Positions 52,418 through 60,989 are shown, counted from the first letter of the stretch. The stretch is 64,000 bases of DNA from Bellilinea sp. (GCA_026003615.1 BPHQ01000001.1:496001-560000), one strand, 5' to 3'. Made by a program: numbers and translations. Notes: generated by a model not told the origin, from the sequence alone.

Positions 52418-53659
52418 TTACTTTCTCCCAACCAGTTCTCTTTCGGGAGTGGTGGTTTCATCTTGTTGGATCTTCTTTTGGATTAGATCAACAAGGTTAT
52501 AGATATTGCGGCTTGCAAGCAAATTAGGATTTTGGGCAACAAAAGGCGTGCCCCGATTTACCGAATAGGGAATATTTCTATCATCTAACACGATCGAACA
52601 AAGGATTGGGTGGTGAAGCCTCTCACTGATGGTTTCTGCTGTTAATTTCAAGCGATTGTCAAAACGATTGAGGACAAACAAGACGCGGTCAATGATCTTG
52701 GATTCATGGGCTATGGAGAGGAACACACTGCAACTTCTCAGAGCGGGGATATCCTGTGTCGTGACGAGTAATATATAATCAGAGACTTCTAACGCCGCTT
52801 GAACGGTATCCGTCAAATAAGAGGCAGTATCCACGATGACAAAGTTGTATATTTGTTGAAGATACTGCAGAGTGAGTTTGAACTGATCAGCGGTTATGGC
52901 TTCGGCAAGTTCAGGACTTGGAGGACAAGGAAGAATGTGAATACCAGAAGCCTTGTGGGTGGTTACAACTTCTTCAACGATCTCGGGGTCAAGTTCTTCG
53001 GCGCGCTTGGTGAGGTCATATAAACTATTCCGCCCCTGTTCATTGAGAAAGATGACTATATCGCCAAATTGTAGATCGCCATCCACAATCAGAACTTTGT
53101 TTTCGGCTTTTTTGAGGGCGATTGCCAGATTGGTGGCAATGGTTGTACAGCCGACTCCTCCCTTTGGACTGTAAACAGTGATGATTTTTCCCTTTTGCAG
53201 TATTGGGGAGGAGCCGGCTTGGGTCGCATCCATGTTGAAGGCGGGAAGGACAGCCGCAGCCTTTTTTCGATCTTCGGCAGCCATTTGACCGGCTCTAAGG
53301 ATTGCTGTAACCAGTTCATCGCCATTGGGGGGCTTGCTCAGGAAATCAGTCGCTCCAGCAATCATCGCCCGGCGCATGTAGTTCGGGTCATTTTGGACGG
53401 TAAGAATGACTACCCGCGTAAAGGGGACCTTTTTGCGGATCTTTTCAGTAGCTGTGATGCCATCCATATCCGGCATGTTGATGTCCATGATGGCCACATC
53501 GGGTTTGCTCTCCTGTGCCAGACGGATAGCTTCTTCGCCATTCGCCGCAAAACCCACCACTTCGATTCGGTCGTTGAACCTGATTAAATCATTGATGACT
53601 TTGCGGGTGTCACTGTTATCGTCTACAATAATCACTCGAACTGTTTCTTGATCGGGCAT
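52418..53659 (-). CDS. cpaE: CpaE-like ATPase with N-terminal receiver domain
   Basis: 413 aa. Residues 1-125 are an intact receiver domain: Asp-Asp pair IIVDDNSDTR, phospho-acceptor Asp in VAIMDINMPDMDG, Thr in VVILTVQ, Lys in FLSKPP. Residues about 150-400 are a MinD/ParA-like ATPase with the deviant Walker A KGGVGCTTIATNLA and VDGDLQFGD. CpaE localises Tad pilus assembly; a working phosphorylation site implies control by a histidine kinase not found in this window. Classic CpaE keeps only a degenerate receiver domain. Confidence 0.9.
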   Translation of the reverse strand: MPDQETVRVIIVDDNSDTRKVINDLIRFNDRIEVVGFAANGEEAIRLAQESKPDVAIMDINMPDMDGITATEKIRKKVPFTRVVILTVQNDPNYMRRAMIAGATDFLSKPPNGDELVTAILRAGQMAAEDRKKAAAVLPAFNMDATQAGSSPILQKGKIITVYSPKGGVGCTTIATNLAIALKKAENKVLIVDGDLQFGDIVIFLNEQGRNSLYDLTKRAEELDPEIVEEVVTTHKASGIHILPCPPSPELAEAITADQFKLTLQYLQQIYNFVIVDTASYLTDTVQAALEVSDYILLVTTQDIPALRSCSVFLSIAHESKIIDRVLFVLNRFDNRLKLTAETISERLHHPILCSIVLDDRNIPYSVNRGTPFVAQNPNLLASRNIYNLVDLIQKKIQQDETTTPERELVGRK

Positions 53660-53700
53660 ATCATCTCCTGACCAAACCGGTAATTGAAGCGGTCGTCTTA

Positions 53701-54798
53701 TTATTGTACCGGGATGGGAGTAGGACCCAGTTCTGGCATCTTAAGTTCATCCACGCGGGGTTCAATTGCGTAGGGCAATTTGGCGGGAAGCGGGATGTTC
53801 TTTTGGTCCATGAGATATTGCTGGGTAACGGCGTCGGTTACAATGGGTTTGGTGTCGGTGGGATTACGCAGGGCAAGGTTGAGGGTCACTTTGCTGAGAA
53901 GCATATAATTCAATGCAACGGCATCCTGCGGGCTGACGACCAACGTTATGGGGAAAGGTTCACTTCCTCCCTGAACAGGTGCTGGTTGGGTTTGTTGTTG
54001 TTGTTGCTGTTCCTGAGGAATTGGGGTGGGTTGAACCTGAGGTTGAGATTCCTGCCCGGTTCGCAATACAACTGCATCTTGAATCACGGTCTGACAAACC
54101 AATCGCGGCCTTTGAGATTCAGAGGGGACGATGTAGAGTGGCAGGTTGAGGGTTGGGTCTTGCACGGCTCGGCCTTCGGTTGCACCATCCGGTGCCGGGA
54201 TAATACCAGCTGAAGCCCGCTCCGGGCCAGCCTGTTCCCCGCCGGCTGCCCCCGGACGTTCAACCACACCCACTTCATTGGGTAGTTTGGACTGGAATTG
54301 GGTGTCTATATCCACCAGCAACATACATCCAATTACCATGACATGATCACCGGGCGCCAGAGAATTATCCACCGAAGTCAACCGGGTTGCCGGGATGGGC
54401 ATGGCAACAAAATCCTTTGGTACATCAAAGGACGCAACCGAACCACCGGCTGGTTCGATCAATACAGCCCTGGTAAGTGGAACACTGGGCTGTAAATCAT
54501 ACCTTGCGCGGCTGCCAATCACCGATTGAATATCGCGGATGAAGGTGCCTTCGACATAGGATTCGGCGGGGTAGTCAATCATCATGACTTTGGCTTCGGT
54601 GATCTCTTCGCCGCGGGCTATGAATTGAGTTGTAATGACGATTTGAATCATCTGCTTGGCTGGTTCTGCAGTGGGAAGGGGTTGTGCGCTCTGTTGTTGT
54701 TGCATTTGCAGCCACAGGTAAACTGCGCCAACTGCAAAGATCAAGATTAGAGCCACCAGGATGATGATTTGCCCACCTCTTTTACCTTTAGCGGCCAT
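53701..54798 (-). CDS. cpaB: Flp pilus assembly protein CpaB
   Basis: 365 aa. One N-terminal transmembrane helix (about 9-28), then SAF domain (ARGEEITEAKVMMIDYPAESYVEG), FVAMPIPATRLTSVDNSLAPGDHVMVIG, and a long Gln/Pro-rich linker (PIPQEQQQQQQTQPAP) near residue 275. In diderm bacteria CpaB works with the secretin CpaC/RcpA, which is absent here. GGAGGAA precedes the ATG. First gene of the run, 117 nt after its predicted RNA start. Confidence 0.92.
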   Translation of the reverse strand: MAAKGKRGGQIIILVALILIFAVGAVYLWLQMQQQQSAQPLPTAEPAKQMIQIVITTQFIARGEEITEAKVMMIDYPAESYVEGTFIRDIQSVIGSRARYDLQPSVPLTRAVLIEPAGGSVASFDVPKDFVAMPIPATRLTSVDNSLAPGDHVMVIGCMLLVDIDTQFQSKLPNEVGVVERPGAAGGEQAGPERASAGIIPAPDGATEGRAVQDPTLNLPLYIVPSESQRPRLVCQTVIQDAVVLRTGQESQPQVQPTPIPQEQQQQQQTQPAPVQGGSEPFPITLVVSPQDAVALNYMLLSKVTLNLALRNPTDTKPIVTDAVTQQYLMDQKNIPLPAKLPYAIEPRVDELKMPELGPTPIPVQ

Positions 54799-54921
54799 GG
54801 AAATTCCTCCTGAGTTGAAATATGAGTTTTGAAATGTACATAAGCATTTGGGAATGGGTGTGAAGAGTTATGAACCTGAATAATGCCATTAAAACCAAGG
54901 GTTCGTATTGACTATATCACC

Positions 54922-54949
54922 ATTATATAATATCAATAAAAATGTGCAA
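54922..54949 (-). promoter_or_regulatory. Promoter for the cpaB-tadC run
   Basis: Minus strand TTGCAC (54949-54944), 16-nt spacer, TATAAT (54927-54922). It predicts a leader of about 117 nt before cpaB. The leader, 54799-54915, has no riboswitch I recognise. Confidence 0.65.
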
Positions 54950-55002
54950 GGATTATGGTGGGCAAAACTCCTAATACTTTTGAAAGTTTGGTTAGTTTAA
55001 AT

Positions 55003-55030
55003 GATAAACCCTGCTTGAACAGGGTTTATC
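55003..55030 (-). terminator. Terminator of the downstream flp pilin gene
   Basis: Perfect 11-bp stem GATAAACCCTG / CAGGGTTTATC (55003-55013, 55020-55030) with a 6-nt loop, 31 nt after the flp stop. The T-run is weak. Confidence 0.75.
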
Positions 55031-55061
55031 CAAACTGGCTGAAATGAAAGACAACGAAGCA

Positions 55062-55208
55062 CTAGATGGACTGCATGATATTGGAGAAGATATTGCCGAT
55101 GGCCGGGCCGAGCAATGCTAAAATAACGATCACAACAACGGCTACCAAAACAAGAATTAAGGCATATTCAACCAGGCCCTGGGCTTTTTCCTTCGGAGCA
55201 AATAACAT
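55062..55208 (-). CDS. flp: Flp/Fap-type pilin (copy 1)
   Basis: 48 aa, too short for routine ORF calling. MLFAPKEKAQG leader with cleavage expected after Gly11, then LVEYALILVLVAVV-type helix with the Glu that defines Flp pilins, and a C-terminus GNIFSNIMQSI. It assembles into the Tad pilus. Own promoter (TTGAAT-16-TATAAT) and terminator. Nearly identical to the copy at 55422-55568: only Q46/S47 differ (N/A there). Confidence 0.93.
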   Translation of the reverse strand: MLFAPKEKAQGLVEYALILVLVAVVVIVILALLGPAIGNIFSNIMQSI

Positions 55209-55262
55209 GAGTGTTCACCTCCTTTCCGCTCGTAAGATAATGAATTACCAAATCTATACTTT

Positions 55263-55290
55263 ATTATAACCATGCATTTTCCTAATTCAA
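55263..55290 (-). promoter_or_regulatory. Promoter for flp copy 1
   Basis: Minus strand TTGAAT (55290-55285), 16-nt spacer, TATAAT (55268-55263). The leader ends in GGAGGTG before the ATG at 55208. Confidence 0.65.
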
Positions 55291-55362
55291 GAGCCATTAA
55301 TTACAATCACCTTACAGGTGCAATTACAGAATATTTTTGACGATAGCAAAAGTAACTCGTAA

Positions 55363-55404
55363 ATAAATGATAAACCCCTCTTATCTGAGGGGCTTATCAT
55401 TTAT
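55363..55404 (-). terminator. Terminator of flp copy 2
   Basis: Very long stem: AAATGATAA-CCCCTC pairs with GAGGGG-TTATCATTT around a 6-nt loop, about 17 pairs with one mismatch. 17 nt after the stop. Its AT-rich outer half copies part of the copy-1 terminator. Confidence 0.8.
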
Positions 55405-55421
55405 CAGGATCGGGTTAGTTA

Positions 55422-55568
55422 CTAGATGGCATTCATGATATTGGAGAAGATATTGCCGATGGCCGGGCCGAGCAATGCCAAAATAACGATCACAACAACG
55501 GCTACCAAAACAAGGATTAACGCATACTCTACCAAGCCTTGGGCTTTTTCCTTCGGTGCGAACAGCAT
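55422..55568 (-). CDS. flp: Flp/Fap-type pilin (copy 2)
   Basis: 48 aa with the same leader (MLFAPKEKAQG), Glu-containing helix and GNIFSNIMNAI C-terminus as copy 1: 46 of 48 residues match. The ATG at 55568 has GGGAGG upstream; a longer in-frame frame from 55682 is not conserved. Start-to-start distance from copy 1 is 360 bp. Both copies have independent signals, so they may be expressed at different levels. Confidence 0.93.
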   Translation of the reverse strand: MLFAPKEKAQGLVEYALILVLVAVVVIVILALLGPAIGNIFSNIMNAI

Positions 55569-55613
55569 TTCTCTCACCTCCCTTCTGTTCAAGATTTTGT
55601 TGTATGTAATTAT

Positions 55614-55641
55614 TTTATACATCATTCTTGGAAAAATACAA
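55614..55641 (-). promoter_or_regulatory. Promoter for flp copy 2
   Basis: Minus strand TTGTAT (55641-55636), 16-nt spacer, TATAAA (55619-55614), then GGGAGG before the ATG at 55568. Weaker match than that of copy 1. Confidence 0.55.
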
Positions 55642-55763
55642 GTGATTTTTACCTTTGTTTCCTGATTTTCAACAATTTGCAACCAAAGGCTAAAAATAAA
55701 CGTATATCATAACAAATCGGCTGAAAAGTTTGAGTTCCTCTCTAAACAATTTAGTGAAACTGG

Positions 55764-55792
55764 TTGCACCAATGAATAGGGATGGCTATAAT
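55764..55792 (+). promoter_or_regulatory. Promoter for the helical protein-SPFH operon
   Basis: TTGCAC (55764-55769), 17-nt spacer, TATAAT (55787-55792). GGGAGG precedes the ATG at 55824. The -10 sits over an in-frame ATG at 55782, ruling that out as the start. Confidence 0.75.
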
Positions 55793-55823
55793 GATAAAAG
55801 ATCAAGGAGAATTGGGAGGCAGT

Positions 55824-56360
55824 ATGAGCGACTTGTTTGAACGGGTTACGGGAGATCAGGATATTATCAAAAAGTTGTTGGCCAATGTGCCGGGGTTCAA
55901 GGGCTATCTGGAAAAACGGAATCGAAAGATTTCCGATAAACTCTTGCGGGAAGCGGTTGCCAATCGTTTTGAACAACTGTGGGGGCGAGTTTCAGGGTTG
56001 CAGCGCGAGTTGATATCTGCTGGCGACATTGGCCGTATTGACGACCTGGAAGCAGCGGCAATCAAACTGCGCCAATTCACGGATCGAATTCGCACGGCTT
56101 CATATGGCTATTCTCCCTTTTTTGCAGCCGTAAAAATTAATAGTGAAGATCTCGCACGGGTTTATGAGTATGATAATGCCATGTTTGAACTGGCGGATGA
56201 AGTTGCCCGGGCGATTGACCATGTTGAGGCTTCCATCGGGACGGAAGGTCTGCCGGCGGCTATTCGAAACTTAATCACCACAGCCCAATCCTGTGTGGAT
56301 GCTTTCAATAAAAGAGATGAAATCATGATGAATTTTCAGGCTGGTGGGACAGAATCCTAA
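55824..56360 (+). CDS. Helical protein of unknown function, partner of the SPFH gene
   Basis: 178 aa, nearly all alpha-helical and charged, no membrane segment. Highlights: DQDIIKKLLANVPGFKGYLEKRNRKISDKLL, ISAGDIGRIDDLEAAAIKLRQFTDRI, and VYEYDNAMFELADEVARAIDHVEA (each read in blocks). Unknown family. Start fixed by promoter and GGGAGG. The SPFH gene follows 36 nt later on the same transcript, so the two probably act together. Confidence 0.8.
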   Translation: MSDLFERVTGDQDIIKKLLANVPGFKGYLEKRNRKISDKLLREAVANRFEQLWGRVSGLQRELISAGDIGRIDDLEAAAIKLRQFTDRIRTASYGYSPFFAAVKINSEDLARVYEYDNAMFELADEVARAIDHVEASIGTEGLPAAIRNLITTAQSCVDAFNKRDEIMMNFQAGGTES

Positions 56361-56396
56361 ATTCCAGTCACATCTTTTGAGAGGAGTGATCATATC

Positions 56397-57446
56397 ATGC
56401 CAAGAATATTCGATGTCGTTGAATACCCCAGCGAAATGACAGATGAGCTGGTTCATCGTTTTCCTGAGCAAGGAATTGCCGATTTGCGACTTGGATCTCA
56501 GGTGATTGTGCGTGAATCTCAAAATGCGGTATTTATGCGCGATGGCCACGCCCTTGATGTGTTTGGCCCTGGTCGCCACACCATAACCACGGCGAACATT
56601 CCACTTTTGACTCGTTTGATAGGGCTGGCATTTAACGACCGCACTCCATTTACCGCAGAGGTTTACTTCGTTTCCATGCGTGAATTTCCTGATCGGAAAT
56701 GGGGTACACCGCAGCCCATCCTGGTCAGAAACCCTGGAATGGGATTAGGGGTAGCCCTATTGCAGGGATTTGGCACCTATAGTTTTCAGGTCAAAGATGC
56801 ACAGCAGTTTGTTACCCAAATTGTTGGTGCCCAGGGTGCCTATCGCATGTCCGAAATTGAAAACCGTTTGCGCACCATGCTGCTTTCCAAGCTGCAAGAT
56901 TTATTGGGGGAAATTGGGGCGACAAAGTCTGTGGCTGAAATGATTGGTCTGGTTGAGGAAATTGGTGCGGGTGTACGCGCTAAAGCCCAGGATGATTTTG
57001 CCGCATTGGGACTTTTATTAAAGTCATTTTATATTGGTAGCCTCAAGCCGTCTGAAAAATCTGCGGAAGAACTGCGTGCCATGGGTATGCTTGACATGGC
57101 AACTTACACCCAATTGCAGGCAGCAGATGCTTTGCGGGATGCGGCGCAGAATCCAAGCGGAGGTGCTGGTTTGACCGCTGGTATTGGAGCAGGAGTCGGC
57201 TTGGGAAACGTCATCTCTCAATCTCTGCAAGGGATGGCCAGCGGAGGACAAAGCGGACAGACCTCTTCGGCAGCAAGCGGGGCGGTGATTCCATCGGTTA
57301 TGACACCAGGCGAAGCTGCTCAAATTCTAAAAGTATCAGAGGAAGATGTGATAGCGGCAATTCAGGCTGGTGAATTGAAAGCCAAAAAGATTGGAAATGC
57401 CTATCGCATCAGCAAAGAAGCGCTGGAAGAGTTTTTGAAAGGTTAA
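56397..57446 (+). CDS. SPFH-domain protein fused to an excisionase-like helix-turn-helix
   Basis: 349 aa. Residues 1-235 are an SPFH domain of the YdjI type (SQVIVRESQNAVFMRDG, FGPGRHTITTANIPLL, FPDRKWGTPQPILVRNPGMG, QQFVTQIVGAQGAYRMSEIENRL in blocks). A Gly/Ser/Ala-rich linker (about 255-295) leads to residues about 300-349, a MerR/excisionase-like DNA-binding fold (MTPGEAAQILKVSEEDVIAAI, KKIGNAYRISKEALEEFL). Most YdjI-type proteins end in a zinc ribbon instead. No transmembrane segment is visible; SPFH proteins usually sit at membranes. A role linking membrane state to DNA is tempting but unproven. Confidence 0.85.
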   Translation: MPRIFDVVEYPSEMTDELVHRFPEQGIADLRLGSQVIVRESQNAVFMRDGHALDVFGPGRHTITTANIPLLTRLIGLAFNDRTPFTAEVYFVSMREFPDRKWGTPQPILVRNPGMGLGVALLQGFGTYSFQVKDAQQFVTQIVGAQGAYRMSEIENRLRTMLLSKLQDLLGEIGATKSVAEMIGLVEEIGAGVRAKAQDDFAALGLLLKSFYIGSLKPSEKSAEELRAMGMLDMATYTQLQAADALRDAAQNPSGGAGLTAGIGAGVGLGNVISQSLQGMASGGQSGQTSSAASGAVIPSVMTPGEAAQILKVSEEDVIAAIQAGELKAKKIGNAYRISKEALEEFLKG

Positions 57447-57454
57447 AATGTTTG

Positions 57455-57490
57455 AAAAAGACCCGGCATGAGGTAATGTCGGGTCTTTTT
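57455..57490. terminator. Terminator after the SPFH gene
   Basis: 15-bp stem from AAAAAGACCCGGCAT to ATGTCGGGTCTTTTT (one G-T pair), 6-nt loop, with T-run downstream. Nine nt after the stop. Confidence 0.92.
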
Positions 57491-57524
57491 GTAATTAAAA
57501 CCTTTATTATCTGAATTGACCTCA

Positions 57525-57533
57525 TGGTATAAT
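57525..57533 (+). promoter_or_regulatory. Extended -10 promoter for sucCD
   Basis: TGGTATAAT, 44 nt before the ATG at 57578; no clear -35. GGGGAGAG Shine-Dalgarno sequence. Confidence 0.6.
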
Positions 57534-57577
57534 CCCCCTGTTGGTCATGGCCGGTAATTTTGGTTTGGGGAGAGTCT

Positions 57578-58717
57578 ATGAATCTGCACGAGTATCAGGC
57601 AAAACAAATCTTTTCGCAATACGGAATACCCATCCCGCGAGGCAGGGTGGCTGCCAACCCGGCGGAAGCAAAACAGATTGCTGAAGAACTGGGTGGAAAA
57701 GTCGTTGTTAAATCCCAAGTGCTGGTGGGCGGTAGAGGAAAGGCTGGCGGAATTCGTCTGGCAAAATCCAGCCAGGAGGCTGAAGAACTGGCAACCCTGA
57801 TATTGGGCATGGAAATTAAAGGCTTGCCAGTTCGAAAGGTGCTTGTAGATGAAGCTGTAAGCATCGAGAAAGAGATTTATCTGGGAATTACCAATGATCG
57901 TTCGTCCAGAAAGCCGGTTATGATGGCTTCGGCGGAGGGTGGGGTAGACATCGAAGAAGTAGCCTCTCGATCTCCCGAAAAGATCATCAAGGTTCTCATT
58001 GATCCTCTATTAGGTTTGAGAGAATATCAGTCTCGAGATGTGGCTGTGTTTATTGACCTGCCCAAATCATTCTGGCGCTCATTCATTTCCCTGGCTGACT
58101 CGTTATGGCGGGTTTATCGAGAAACCGATGCAACACTAGTGGAGATTAATCCACTGGTGATCACCAAAGATCAACGATTACTGGCATTAGATGGGAAGAT
58201 GAGCATTGATGACAATGCACTCTTTCGTCATGCGGATTTGGCTGAAAAGCGGGATTTGGATATTGAAGCACCTGCTGAAATTGAAGCGCGAAAATACGGC
58301 TTGTCCTATATCAAGCTTGATGGAGAAATTGGCTGTATGGTCAATGGCGCTGGCCTGGCAATGGCAACAATGGACATTATCAAGCTCTATGGCGGGTCGC
58401 CAGCGAATTTTCTGGATATTGGGGGTGGAGCCGGGGCGGACAAGGTCGCAGCCGCATTGAGAATAATTCTCTCGGATGTGAATGTCAAAGCGGTTCTGAT
58501 CAATATTTTCGGCGGAATAACTCGCTGCGACGAGGTTGCCCGTGGAATCCTTTCCGCTATTGGTGAAGTCAAGCCAAACGTACCAATGGTGGTAAGGCTG
58601 GTTGGCACCAACGCTGAAGAAGGCAGACGCTTGCTTGCAGATGCCCAAATGATCACCGCTGAAACGCTGGTTGAAGCAGCCCAGAAGTCGGTTCGAGTTG
58701 CGCGTGGAGGTGCATGA
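57578..58717 (+). CDS. sucC: Succinyl-CoA ligase (ADP/GDP-forming) subunit beta
   Basis: 379 aa, normal length. With SucD it interconverts succinyl-CoA and succinate with nucleotide phosphorylation. ATP-grasp N-domain ([38 protein letters not shown]) and the C-domain motifs [45 protein letters not shown]. The start 57578 is favoured over 57560 by the Shine-Dalgarno sequence and family alignment. Overlaps sucD by 4 nt. Confidence 0.97.
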   Translation: MNLHEYQAKQIFSQYGIPIPRGRVAANPAEAKQIAEELGGKVVVKSQVLVGGRGKAGGIRLAKSSQEAEELATLILGMEIKGLPVRKVLVDEAVSIEKEIYLGITNDRSSRKPVMMASAEGGVDIEEVASRSPEKIIKVLIDPLLGLREYQSRDVAVFIDLPKSFWRSFISLADSLWRVYRETDATLVEINPLVITKDQRLLALDGKMSIDDNALFRHADLAEKRDLDIEAPAEIEARKYGLSYIKLDGEIGCMVNGAGLAMATMDIIKLYGGSPANFLDIGGGAGADKVAAALRIILSDVNVKAVLINIFGGITRCDEVARGILSAIGEVKPNVPMVVRLVGTNAEEGRRLLADAQMITAETLVEAAQKSVRVARGGA

Positions 58718-59583
58718 TGAGCATTTTGATCAATAAACACTCGCGGGTGGTTGTTCAAGGAATTACGGGTCATGAAGGATCCTTCCATGCTCAACAGATG
58801 ATCGCTTATGGAACGAATGTTGTGGCTGGTGTCACGCCCGGTAAGGGGGGAGAGTGGGTTTTGGACGGCAAGGTACCGGTTTTTGATTCGGTTAAGGTGG
58901 CGGTGGAAGCGACAGGGGCGAATGTTTCTGTCATTTTTGTGCCGGCTCGTTTTGCTGCAGATGCCATATTTGAGGCGGCTGATTCGGGAGTGCCTCTCAT
59001 TTTTTGCATTACCGAAGGAATCCCAGTTCAGGATATGATGGTTGTTCGCGCTTATCTCGATCAGAAGGGTGTCCGTCTGGTTGGTCCTAATTGCCCGGGA
59101 GCATTGACTCCTGGTGAGGCGAAAGTGGGGATCATACCGGGAAATATTGCGATTCCCGGTGATATTGGAGTGGTCTCCCGCTCGGGCACTCTCACTTATG
59201 AGGTTTTGTATGCCTTGAAACTTCATGGCATGGGAGCCAGCACTTGCGTTGGCATCGGTGGTGACCCGGTCAACGGCACTTCATTTATTGATGCGTTGAG
59301 TTTATTTGAGGCAGATCCCTATACCGAACGAGTGATTTTGATCGGCGAAATTGGTGGCTCTGACGAGGAGAAGGCTGCAGAATACATTTCCCGTCATATG
59401 ACCAAACCGGTAATCGCCTTTATTGCTGGTCAGACTGCTCCTCCTGGCAAACGGATGGGACATGCCGGTGCAATCATCGAAGGTGGGAGCGGGACCGCCG
59501 CGGATAAAATACAGGCTTTAAATAATGCGGGCGTTCGGGTGGCACGTCACCCGGAAGAAATACCTGCCCTACTTCAACATTAA
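58714..59583 (+). CDS. sucD: Succinyl-CoA ligase subunit alpha
   Basis: 289 aa. CoA-binding Rossmann domain ([31 protein letters not shown]) and the ligase domain with the phosphohistidine in [23 protein letters not shown]. Two adjacent ATGs (58714, 58717) are both possible. Together with an aspartase/fumarase-family lyase at 30243 it fits a partial or reversible citric acid cycle. Confidence 0.97.
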   Translation: MMSILINKHSRVVVQGITGHEGSFHAQQMIAYGTNVVAGVTPGKGGEWVLDGKVPVFDSVKVAVEATGANVSVIFVPARFAADAIFEAADSGVPLIFCITEGIPVQDMMVVRAYLDQKGVRLVGPNCPGALTPGEAKVGIIPGNIAIPGDIGVVSRSGTLTYEVLYALKLHGMGASTCVGIGGDPVNGTSFIDALSLFEADPYTERVILIGEIGGSDEEKAAEYISRHMTKPVIAFIAGQTAPPGKRMGHAGAIIEGGSGTAADKIQALNNAGVRVARHPEEIPALLQH

Positions 59584-59607
59584 AAAATAGATTTAGAAGT
59601 ATGTAAT

Positions 59608-59654
59608 GAAGTAGCGTGGAAAAGAAAATGGACTTATTCTTCCCACGCTACTTC
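59608..59654. terminator. Terminator between sucD and acpP
   Basis: 12-bp stem GAAGTAGCGTGG / CCACGCTACTTC (59608-59619, 59643-59654) with a 23-nt loop that can partly pair; T-rich run follows on the plus side. Convergent genes, so possibly bidirectional. Confidence 0.75.
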
Positions 59655-59660
59655 TTTATT

Positions 59661-59897
59661 TTACTTTTTATGAGATTGAATATAGTTTACCGCATCCTGC
59701 ACGGATTTGATTTGACGGGCGTCCTCGTCACTGATGGCAAGATCGAATTTTTCGCTCAAGCCATCAATCAGGAAAAATTGATCCATCGAATCAGCCTTCA
59801 GGTCTTCAATAAACCGAGTTTCTGGAGTGATTTCTGATCCATCCACTTTCAGAACTTCCACAATGACTGCTTTGACCTCTTCGTAAAGATCACTCAT
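59661..59897 (-). CDS. acpP: Acyl carrier protein
   Basis: 78 aa. Carries growing acyl chains on a phosphopantetheine attached to Ser37 in the ADSMDQF motif (usually DSLD). Acidic four-helix fold: EVKAVIVEVLKVDGSEITPETRFIEDL, KFDLAISDEDARQIKSVQDAVNYI (in blocks). Stand-alone, away from fab genes. GGAGG precedes the ATG; a TATAAT box lies at 59916-59921 (minus). Confidence 0.95.
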   Translation of the reverse strand: MSDLYEEVKAVIVEVLKVDGSEITPETRFIEDLKADSMDQFFLIDGLSEKFDLAISDEDARQIKSVQDAVNYIQSHKK

Positions 59898-60013
59898 GCT
59901 AAAACCTCCAAATGGATTATACCTGCTGTGAAATTATTGTAACTTTCCTATCCATTCTGTCAAGCCTGTATTGAAAAAGACCTAATTTCACCCACCGAAA
60001 GAGAATTTCATCC

Positions 60014-60988
60014 ATGATCAGAATTGTTTATTTTCCCAAAGATGGTGCTCCTCAATTGGATTTACCATTTTCCTCTTTACGTAGCGCCCTTGCTGATACA
60101 GAAGGATTGGTTTGGGTGGATCTGGTTGAACCCAATTTGGACGAATTGAACCGGGTGTTGGTGAACCTATTTCATTTTCATCCGCTTGCTGTGGAAGATT
60201 GCCAATCGGAAGGATACCAGACACCAAAATTGGATGATTACGGCGATTATTTGTTTTTGATAGTTCAAGCGGTTACTGATGAGAGTTCATATGAGGACAG
60301 CCCAACCCGGGAATTGAACTTGTTTCTTGGAAAAAATTATTTGGTATCCAGTTGTTTAAGAAAAATTCTAGCCGTTGACCATTTCAGGAAACGATTGGAG
60401 AAAGATGAACGACTGTACCAGAATGGATCGGATTTCTTGTGTCATGCCTTGCTCGATCAGGTCGTAGATGACTTCATCCCCCATCTCGATCAGTTGGAAG
60501 AAGAAATAGACTTTTTGGAGGAAGCCGTGCTTTCAAACCCCAATCCTAAAACCCTTGAACGGATTTTACGTTTGAAACGCTACACCATGACTCTGCGCCG
60601 GGTAATCGCTCCCCAGCGGGAGGTAATTAATCGTTTATGCCGGGATGATTTTCCCATGATTGATCCGCACAGTCGAATGTATTTTCGGGATATTTACGAT
60701 CACCTTGTGCGGATATATGACCTGTTAGACGGAATCCGGGATATGACCACCAGTGCTTTAGAAGTTTATTTGAATGCAACTTCCCTGCGATTGAATGAAG
60801 TGATGAAAGCGTTGACCATTGTTTCGACAATTTTTTTACCATTGTCCTTTGTGGCTGGTATATATGGGATGAATTTTCATTACATGCCTGAACTGGAATG
60901 GAGGTGGGGTTATCCCATGGCGTGGCTGGTATTCATCCTGATTGTGGTGGGAATGTTGACATTTTTCAGGAAACGACGCTGGTTTTAA
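60014..60988 (+). CDS. corA: CorA-family magnesium/cobalt transporter
   Basis: 324 aa. Pentameric Mg2+ channel. The large N-terminal cytosolic domain has LVEPNLDELNRVLVNLFHFHPLAVEDC; two C-terminal helices carry the invariant YGMNFHYMPEL filter motif and a final basic tail (FRKRRWF). No good Shine-Dalgarno sequence at ATG 60014. Confidence 0.95.
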   Translation: MIRIVYFPKDGAPQLDLPFSSLRSALADTEGLVWVDLVEPNLDELNRVLVNLFHFHPLAVEDCQSEGYQTPKLDDYGDYLFLIVQAVTDESSYEDSPTRELNLFLGKNYLVSSCLRKILAVDHFRKRLEKDERLYQNGSDFLCHALLDQVVDDFIPHLDQLEEEIDFLEEAVLSNPNPKTLERILRLKRYTMTLRRVIAPQREVINRLCRDDFPMIDPHSRMYFRDIYDHLVRIYDLLDGIRDMTTSALEVYLNATSLRLNEVMKALTIVSTIFLPLSFVAGIYGMNFHYMPELEWRWGYPMAWLVFILIVVGMLTFFRKRRWF

Positions 60989-60989
60989 T

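Noticed and set aside
54799-54921. Cyclic-di-GMP or other riboswitch in the cpaB leader
   Set aside because: No recognisable consensus core or strong hairpin was found.
55066-55269. Plus-strand 67-residue frame over the first flp gene (and its counterpart at 55426-55665)
   Set aside because: Antisense of the Flp pilins, which have proper leader, Glu motif, promoter and terminator on the minus strand.
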